DNA of 21,482 nt from an uncultured Collinsella sp. Lineage in GTDB: Bacteria; Actinomycetota; Coriobacteriia; Coriobacteriales; Coriobacteriaceae. Where the stretch lies: NCBI GenBank assembly GCA_900549555.1, contig UROO01000027.1, positions 1-21,482 of the forward strand. Reading direction: 5' to 3'. The notes under the pieces are model-generated. The model was not told the origin of the DNA, searched no databases, and saw nothing but the letters and a program-made list of their open reading frames with translations. The first letter of the stretch is position 1. Every line of letters begins with the position of its first letter. Below are positions 14,231-21,482 of this stretch, one piece after another. The translations under genes were made by a program, and so were the position numbers.

Positions 14231-15121
14231 CTACGCGCTAATGTCCTTGAATCCCTCGCCGAAGGCTTCCGTAACGTCAGTGACCGTCACAATGGCGTGA
14301 GGATCGCGCTCGCGCACGATCGTCTTGAGGGTATTGAGCTCTCGACGGCTCACGATGACCATAACCACCGGCTTCTCGGCACCCGAATACATGCCAGTCG
14401 CCTTAAACTTGGTACAACCACGACCCAGGCCATACATGATATCGGCAGCGATATCAGGGAACTTGTCCGAGATGATGAGTACCATACGACGTTTGTTGCC
14501 ACCATCGACCACGGCATCGATCACGTAGCCGCTAATGACCATCGAAAGGCCTGCATACAGTGCGTTTTCGATTGAAAAGACCGGAGCCGATAGCGCGCAT
14601 ACGGCAACATCGATCGCCATGACGGTCGAGCCCACCGGCAGCGAGGTATTACGCGAGATGATTTGGCCAATCGTGTCCGAGCCGCCGGTGTTGGCGCCGG
14701 CGCGCAACACCATGCCGTAACCGATGCCCGTAATAATGCCGCCCCACATGGCAGGGAGCATCAGGTCCGCATCCGCCAGAGGTGCTACAAACGGGGCGAA
14801 CAGATCGGTAAAGAAGCCCAGCAGCACAAAGCCCGTCGCGGTCTGCACCACGTAGAACATGCCACCCTCGCGCATAACGACCAGCAGCAGCAAGGCGTTC
14901 ATCACGATCGTCTGAATACCAACGGGAAGCGATAGGCCGCGCGATGCACCGACCGCCTGGATAATGGTGGCAAGGCCCGTAACGCCACCGGCGGCAAGAC
15001 CGTTGGGAATCAAAAACAGGTCGGTCGCGATGGCGGCCAAGGCACACCCCAACATGATCTGGGGCAAATCGTGAAAGAAGTTCATCGAAAGAATGCGCTT
15101 GATGTCCAGACGATATGCCAT
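14231..15121 (-). CDS. YitT-family membrane protein (DUF161/DUF2179)
   Basis: A protein of 296 residues. It has a short cytoplasmic start and about five or six hydrophobic segments (about 20-190), including FLIPNGLAAGGVTGLATI and MVLRAGANTGGSDTIGQIISR. A soluble C-terminal DUF2179 domain follows (RRMVLIISDKFPDIAADIMYGLGRGCT to the end). This is the standard YitT architecture. The family is widespread in Gram-positive bacteria, and its transport or sensing role is not settled, so no substrate is assigned. The ATG at 15121 has GGAGG (15126-15130); an upstream extension of eight residues to 15145 would start inside that region and is rejected. The terminator of the preceding prfB gene runs right up to this ribosome-binding site. 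Confidence 0.9.
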   Translation of the reverse strand: MAYRLDIKRILSMNFFHDLPQIMLGCALAAIATDLFLIPNGLAAGGVTGLATIIQAVGASRGLSLPVGIQTIVMNALLLLVVMREGGMFYVVQTATGFVLLGFFTDLFAPFVAPLADADLMLPAMWGGIITGIGYGMVLRAGANTGGSDTIGQIISRNTSLPVGSTVMAIDVAVCALSAPVFSIENALYAGLSMVISGYVIDAVVDGGNKRRMVLIISDKFPDIAADIMYGLGRGCTKFKATGMYSGAEKPVVMVIVSRRELNTLKTIVRERDPHAIVTVTDVTEAFGEGFKDISA

Positions 15122-15133
15122 GCTGCCTCCCTC

Positions 15134-15162
15134 AAAAAAGCGCACCCCATCGGATGCGCTTT
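15134..15162 (-). terminator. Intrinsic terminator after prfB, abutting the yitT ribosome-binding site
   Basis: On the minus strand, AAAGCGCA (15162-15155) pairs with TGCGCTTT (15144-15137), with extra inner GC pairs, and is followed by T (15134-15139). The T run ends 3 bases before GGAGG of the yitT-like gene. It most likely ends the secA-prfB transcript. Confidence 0.75.
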
Positions 15163-15286
15163 GAACTTCTTCTTGTATTCGATTCTACCGATTCGCCGAA
15201 CAAAAACCACCCCTGCGCAGGGTTTATTCTGGATACAAACCCGTCCAACCGTTGGGCTTGGCATCGGCTTGAAGCCGCCCGATTTT

Positions 15287-16434
15287 TTAGACCTCCGAGC
15301 CTTCTGCATCGGCGTTGCCGGTTGCCCAGCGATGGTAGCCGATCACAAACGGATCCAGATCGCCATCGTCGAGAACGGCCTCGACGTTGCTGGTCTCCAC
15401 GCCCGTGCGCAGGTCCTTGACCATCTGATACGGGTAGAGCACGTAGCTGCGAATCTGGTTACCAAAACCGATCGTGGTCTTGGGTCCACGAATCTCGTCG
15501 AGCGCCTCGGCGCGCTTCTCGAGCTCGATCTCGTACAGACGGGCCTTGAGAATCTGCATGCACGCGGCCTTGTTCTGAATCTGGCTGCGTTCGTTTTGGC
15601 ACGTGACCACGATGCCGCTGGGAAAATGCGTCACGCGTACGGCGGAGTCGGTGGTATTGACGCCCTGGCCGCCCGGGCCGCTCGCGTGATACACGTCCAC
15701 GCGAATATCGTCGGGGCCGATCTCGATGTCGATATCGTCAGGCAGCACCGGAATGACCTCGACGCCGGCAAACGTGGTCTGGCGGCGCTTCTTGTCGTCG
15801 GTGGGGCTAATGCGCACCAGACGGTGGACGCCGGCCTCGGCGCGCAGCATGCCAAACGCGTCCTTGCCCTCGACGGTAAAGGTCGCGTGATCGATGCCGA
15901 TAACCTCTGCCGCGGGGCAGTCGTTGATGGTGACCTTCCAGCCGCGACGCTGGCAGTACTTCATGTACATCTTAAAGAGCATGAAGGTCCAGTCCTGCGC
16001 CTCCAGGCCACCCTGTCCGGGCTTGATGGTCACAATCGCGTCGCCGTGATCGAACTCACCGGTAAACCAGCTCGAAAGCTCGAGCTCGTCGATAGCGCGG
16101 GCCAGGCGTTCTGCCGTAGCGGCAGCCTCCTCGCGCAATGCGGTGGCATCGGGGTCGTCGCCCATCTCCTCAGCAAGCTCCAGCGCCGCGCGAGCGTCAG
16201 ATAGCTCGCCGCGCGCGGTATCCACGGCAGCAATATCTTCCTTGGCGCGAGCGATCTCCTCCATGGTGGCGCGAGCGGCGTCGGCGTCATCCCAAAAGCC
16301 GGGGGCCACGCTTTTGGCCTCGAGCTCGGTCACGCGCGTGCGCTTCTCGTCCAAATGAAGATACGACTCGACCTCGCCGAGCCGGTCCGCAAACGCGTCC
16401 AGCTCGGCGGGCGTTACCTCTAAAGCCTCGGCCA

Positions 16435-16435
<1 letters not shown>
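15287..16435 (-). CDS. prfB: Peptide chain release factor 2, with SPT in place of SPF
   Basis: A protein of 382 residues in one open frame. The N-terminal coiled region (YLHLDEKRTRVTELEAKSVAPGFWDD) is typical of RF2. The peptidyl-hydrolysis loop GGQ is at 255-257 (HASGPGGQGVNTTDSAVRVTH). The stop-codon recognition tripeptide, normally Ser-Pro-Phe in RF2, reads Ser210-Pro211-Thr212 (codon 212 is ACC at 15802-15800). RF2 ends translation at UAA and UGA, and UGA is used as a stop in this window (rpiR, the first partial gene). The programmed frameshift found in many prfB genes (CTT TGA near codon 25) is absent; that place reads TAT CTT CAT TTG. The start ATG shares one base with the secA TAA, and AGGA lies 7 bases upstream, so coupling with secA is likely. 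Confidence 0.93.
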
Positions 16436-19242
<2,807 letters not shown>

Positions 19243-19371
19243 GTGGTTTTCCTTTTTGGCCATCGCCCACGCCATGCAGCCTTGGGCGAGTTAAACACAG
19301 ATAAATGTACTTTAGCCAAACAAGGCGCGGCCTATACGGTCGACCTCGACCGCCACGTAATAACTACGACC

Positions 19372-19414
19372 AACCTGCCAAACAGGGACAGGTTTATTTT
19401 GGCAGGTTTTATCT
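19372..19414. repeat. Palindromic repeat, copy 2 (upstream of secA)
   Basis: Arms AACCTGCCAAA (19372-19382) and TTTGGCAGGTT (19398-19408) are perfect, followed by TTATCT. Positions 19390-19414 match 6372-6396 at 24 of 25 bases. The spacer contains GGGACAGG, and the inverse motif recurs in the neighbouring palindrome. Confidence 0.75.
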
Positions 19415-19438
19415 GGGCAAACGCTACATCTCTGCCAT

Positions 19439-19506
19439 TTGGTGCAAACGGACCTGTCCCCCTTCGCACCAATTTGGTGCCATGGGAGCAGGTCCGTTTG
19501 CACCAA
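19439..19506. repeat. Nested palindrome between secA and rpmE
   Basis: Arms 19439-19456 (TTGGTGCAAACGGACCTG) and 19489-19506 are perfect reverse complements over 18 bases. The centre holds a second palindrome, GCACCAA-T-TTGGTGC (19466-19480), which repeats the TTGGTGC of the outer arm. TTGGTGC therefore occurs four times counting both strands. The 19243-19583 interval otherwise contains copy 2 of the smaller repeat, the rpmE terminator and no gene. Confidence 0.85.
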
Positions 19507-19513
19507 TAAAAGA

Positions 19514-19549
19514 AAAGGGCCGCGCACCCAGATGGATACGCGGCCCTTT
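19514..19549 (-). terminator. Intrinsic terminator of rpmE
   Basis: On the minus strand, an 11-bp perfect stem AAAGGGCCGCG/CGCGGCCCTTT (19549-19539 with 19524-19514) is followed by TCTTTTA. It lies 34 bases after the L31 stop codon. Confidence 0.85.
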
Positions 19550-19583
19550 AGCCATGAATGCGAGCGATTCCGCGGCGAGCTAT

Positions 19584-20009
19584 TTACTCAGCAGCCTCGG
19601 TGGTCTCGGCCTCGGCAGCGGCCTCCTCGACGGGAGCCTCTGCGGGAGCCTCGGCGGCCTGCTTAGCAGCCTCCTCGGCGAACTTAGCGGCACGCTTAGC
19701 CTTCTCGGCAGCCTTAGCCTCAGCGGCGGCCTTGCGAGCGGCCTCGGCCTCAGCAGCCTTGGCGGCCTTGGCAGCCTTGGCCTCCTCAGCCTTCTTGAGC
19801 TGGGCGGCAGCGGCGCCACCGAACTTGTCGGCGAAGCGCTGGACGCGTCCACCGGTGTCGACGAACTTCTGCTGGCCGGTGTAGAACGGGTGGCACTCGT
19901 TGCAAAGCTCGACCTTCATCTCGGACACGGTAGCGTGCGTCTTGAAGGTGTTGCCGCAGGAGCACGTCACCGTGCACTCGACATACTGGGGATGGATACC
20001 CTGCTTCAT
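19584..20009 (-). CDS. rpmE: Ribosomal protein bL31 with long Ala/Lys/Glu C-terminal tail
   Basis: A protein of 141 residues, about twice the usual 66-90. Residues 1 to about 64 are a complete zinc-type bL31 (MKQGIHPQYVECTVTCSCGN), with the likely zinc ligands Cys16, Cys18, Cys36 and Cys39 and the conserved HPFYTGQQKFVDTGGRVQRF. bL31 sits at the bridge between ribosomal subunits. Residues 65-141 are a low-complexity tail: first Ala/Lys repeats (KAAKAAKAAEAEAARKAAAE), probably helical and basic, then an acidic Ala/Glu end. The reading frame is continuous, with a normal stop and a strong terminator directly after, so the tail is part of the gene. The ATG at 20009 has AGGAG upstream. Confidence 0.95.
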   Translation of the reverse strand: MKQGIHPQYVECTVTCSCGNTFKTHATVSEMKVELCNECHPFYTGQQKFVDTGGRVQRFADKFGGAAAAQLKKAEEAKAAKAAKAAEAEAARKAAAEAKAAEKAKRAAKFAEEAAKQAAEAPAEAPVEEAAAEAETTEAAE

Positions 20010-20059
20010 GGTAGGACTCCTTATTGGTCAGGCGCTGGTTACCGATCAGCGCATAAGGC

Positions 20060-20080
20060 GTCTTGGTTTCCGACCAAGAC
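20060..20080 (-). promoter_or_regulatory. Hairpin in the rpmE leader
   Basis: A perfect 8-bp stem (GTCTTGGT, 5-base loop, ACCAAGAC) lies between the candidate rpmE promoter and the gene. Ribosomal protein leaders are often sites of autogenous control, but no known L31 leader motif was recognised, so function is only suggested by position. Confidence 0.35.
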
Positions 20081-20093
20081 AACAAACTCGGCT

Positions 20094-20122
20094 ATGGTAC
20101 CACGGCGCCGCGTGTCCCACAA
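20094..20122 (-). promoter_or_regulatory. Candidate promoter of rpmE
   Basis: On the minus strand, TTGTGG (20122-20117) and TACCAT (20099-20094) are 17 bases apart. TGG directly before TACCAT makes an extended -10. The predicted leader is about 75-80 bases and includes the hairpin. On the other strand, the stretch from 20123 to 20313 shows an inverted repeat GGTACA/TGTACC (20245-20267) upstream of the ACT gene but no clear promoter. Confidence 0.4.
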
Positions 20123-20313
20123 AAGGTTCACGGTCTTTGTGCAATGCGATATGCCCAACCTCAGCGAGCACGCACCCCATCGAACCTTCATCCATGTTGC
20201 AGGCATGTAACGCCGCAGCGAGCGCGCCTTTTTTGCGCCAGACAGGTACAATGATGAACACTGTACCGTAGCGGAGCGCCCCCGCGCGCCGCAACCACGC
20301 GAAAGGGTTTCCC

Positions 20314-20601
20314 ATGGCCGAGATCTCGTCCTCCCGCATCGTCATCACCGTCCTTGGCAAGAACCGCCCCGGTATCGTCGCCGGCGTTACCCGTGTTCTG
20401 GGCGAGGCCAACGTCGACATCCGCGACATTACGCAGTCCATTATCGAGGACATCTTCACCATGACCATGCTGGCCGACACCGCCGAGTCCAAGCTCGACT
20501 TCGCCGAGCTGCAGAAGGCCCTGGCCGAGGCAGGCGAGCTTTCGGGCGTCAACGTGTCCATCCAGCGCGAGGACGTCTTTAACTTTATGTACCGCCTGTA
20601 G
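20314..20601 (+). CDS. ACT-domain protein, UPF0237 family
   Basis: A protein of 95 residues consisting of one ACT domain with an extended end. RIVITVLGKNRPGIVAGVTRVLGEANVDIRDITQSI carries the typical G-K-[DN]-R-P-G-I-V ligand-loop motif. The end SIQREDVFNFMYRL matches the UPF0237 pattern, in which the protein ends close to a M-x-R-[LI] motif. ACT domains bind amino acids or similar small ligands and usually regulate metabolism. In many Gram-positive genomes this family stands next to a UPF0210/PFL-like gene; here citrate synthase follows instead, 77 bases downstream on the same strand. The ATG at 20314 has GAAAGGG upstream. The ligand is unknown. Confidence 0.88.
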   Translation: MAEISSSRIVITVLGKNRPGIVAGVTRVLGEANVDIRDITQSIIEDIFTMTMLADTAESKLDFAELQKALAEAGELSGVNVSIQREDVFNFMYRL

Positions 20602-20678
20602 CGAACAAGCCGCTCGGGGCAGGCGGGCGCTTCTGCGTCCAAGCGTACCGTCCCGACGCGGCGTGGAGAGGAGCGCGC

Positions 20679-21435
20679 ATGGCCTACGACGCCAAGAAAA
20701 TCTACTACCGCTTCGACGATCACCTGAGCCGCCTGGTTCTGGATTACGAGGCGAGCCGTCAGATTTCGCCCGAAAGCGAAAACCTCTACCACGGCCTGCC
20801 GACCGACCCTTATGACGAGGACCTGTTTGTCGAGCACAATGTCAAACGCGGCCTGCGCAATGCAGACGGCTCGGGCGTGGTCGCGGGTCTCACTCGCATC
20901 TCGGACGTACATGGCTACAACAAGGTCGACGGTAAGGTCGTGCCCGATCAGGGCAGACTCACGCTTCGTGGCTACAGCATCGACGATCTGGTCAACAACG
21001 CCCAGGCCGAAAACCGCTACGGCTACGAAGAGGTCGCCTATCTGCTTATCACGGGTTCGCTGCCCAACAAGGAAGAGCTCGACGGCTTTTGCGAGCGCCT
21101 GGGTGCTTTTAGGCACCTGAGCGACGAATACGTCCGCGAGTTCCCCATGACCACGGTGTCGTCGAGCATCATGAATGTGCTTCAACGCGCCGTGCTGCTG
21201 CTCTACGCCTTCGACGCCGAGCCCGACGCCATTACACCCGAGCACGAAATCGACGTCGCCATCTCCATGCTCGCCCGTCTCCCCCGCATCGCCGCCTTCG
21301 CGCATATGGCCTCGGTCGCCAAGCGCCGCGGCTCCGAGGTTCATGTACCGCACCCCACACCCGGCCTCTCAACCGCCGAAACCATCCTGCAGGTGCTACG
21401 CGGCGGCATGGCGTTCACCCGCGATGAGGCAATGC
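20679..21435 (+). CDS. Citrate synthase, 3'-truncated by the contig end
   Basis: The first 252 residues of a citrate synthase. An N-terminal extension (about 1-65) is followed by GLTRISDVHGYNKVDGKVVPDQGRLTLRGYSIDDLVNNAQ and GYEEVAYLLITGSLPNKEEL, which are the conserved start of the large domain. MTTVSSSIMNVLQRAVLLLYAFD and the helix ISMLARLPRIAAFAHM follow. It condenses oxaloacetate and acetyl-CoA, the entry to the TCA cycle or its oxidative branch for glutamate synthesis. The later catalytic His and Asp lie beyond the end. Native coding stops at 21435 (DEAM); the next residues PVSYTHLTLPTN are translated adapter. The start ATG at 20679 has GGAGAGGAG upstream. It may be co-transcribed with the ACT-domain gene. 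Confidence 0.93.
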
Positions 21436-21482
21436 CTGTCTCTTATACACATCTGACGCTGCCGACGAACTCTAGGGTGTAG
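21436..21482 (-). other. Nextera i5-side sequencing adapter (artefact)
   Basis: Positions 21436-21454 (CTGTCTCTTATACACATCT) are the Tn5 mosaic end in reverse complement. Positions 21455-21468 are the read-1 primer part, 21469-21476 (ACTCTAGG) occupy the i5 index position, and 21477-21482 begin the P5 oligo. The stretch is not genomic. Confidence 0.98.

Noticed and set aside
19243..19275. Longer SecA start at 19275
   Set aside because: The extra residues (MAWAMAKKENH) are not family-like, and the AAGG ribosome-binding site lies within them, correctly spaced for 19242.
20046..21353. Minus-strand frame of 435 codons opposite the ACT gene and citrate synthase
   Set aside because: It is antisense to two recognised genes and has no recognisable protein content.

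Overview
The window is a single Illumina contig, apparently complete. Nextera adapter sequence remains on both ends (1-49 and 21436-21482), so native DNA runs only from 50 to 21435. The native part is GC-rich and densely coded. I infer a gut Coriobacteriia genome, most likely Collinsella or a close relative. The grounds are the codon bias, a split transketolase, a secA-prfB pair, the style of the RF2 and FtsE proteins, and many long intergenic palindromes. This placement rests on general resemblance, not on a search.

Layout from left to right. A 5'-truncated hypothetical gene (50-360, +) converges on an ArsC/Spx-like thioredoxin-fold gene (433-792, -). Next is a minus-strand peptidoglycan-sugar salvage cluster, rpiR-murQ-murP-mupG (5328 down to 885). 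It encodes a SIS-domain regulator, MurNAc-6-phosphate etherase, a PTS EIIBC permease and a MupG-type 6-phospho-muramidase. Upstream lie a VanZ-like gene remnant and a small serine recombinase (5728-6333, -). Then come RNase R (6508-8643, -) and the overlapping ftsE-ftsX pair (10964 down to 8837, -), in which FtsE has an unusual N-terminal extension of about 170 residues.

A lone plus-strand gene for a zinc-ribbon membrane protein (11397-12128) follows. After it come the two-gene transketolase (14023 down to 12250, -), a YitT-family membrane protein (15121-14231, -), and secA-prfB (19242 down to 15287, -), with stop and start codons overlapping. Next is ribosomal protein L31 with a long Ala/Lys/Glu tail (20009-19584, -). 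The right end is transcribed to the right: an ACT-domain protein (20314-20601) and a citrate synthase cut off by the adapter (20679-21435).

Functionally this is mostly core genome (translation, secretion, division, RNA decay, central carbon) plus one catabolic operon for cell-wall MurNAc compounds. I see no defence system, prophage, CRISPR array, tRNA or rRNA. The unusual material is in the intergenic DNA: three long perfect or nested palindromes, a shorter palindrome present twice, and terminators that run straight into the ribosome-binding site of the next gene. Odd protein features are the SPT tripeptide in RF2 and the extensions on FtsE and L31.
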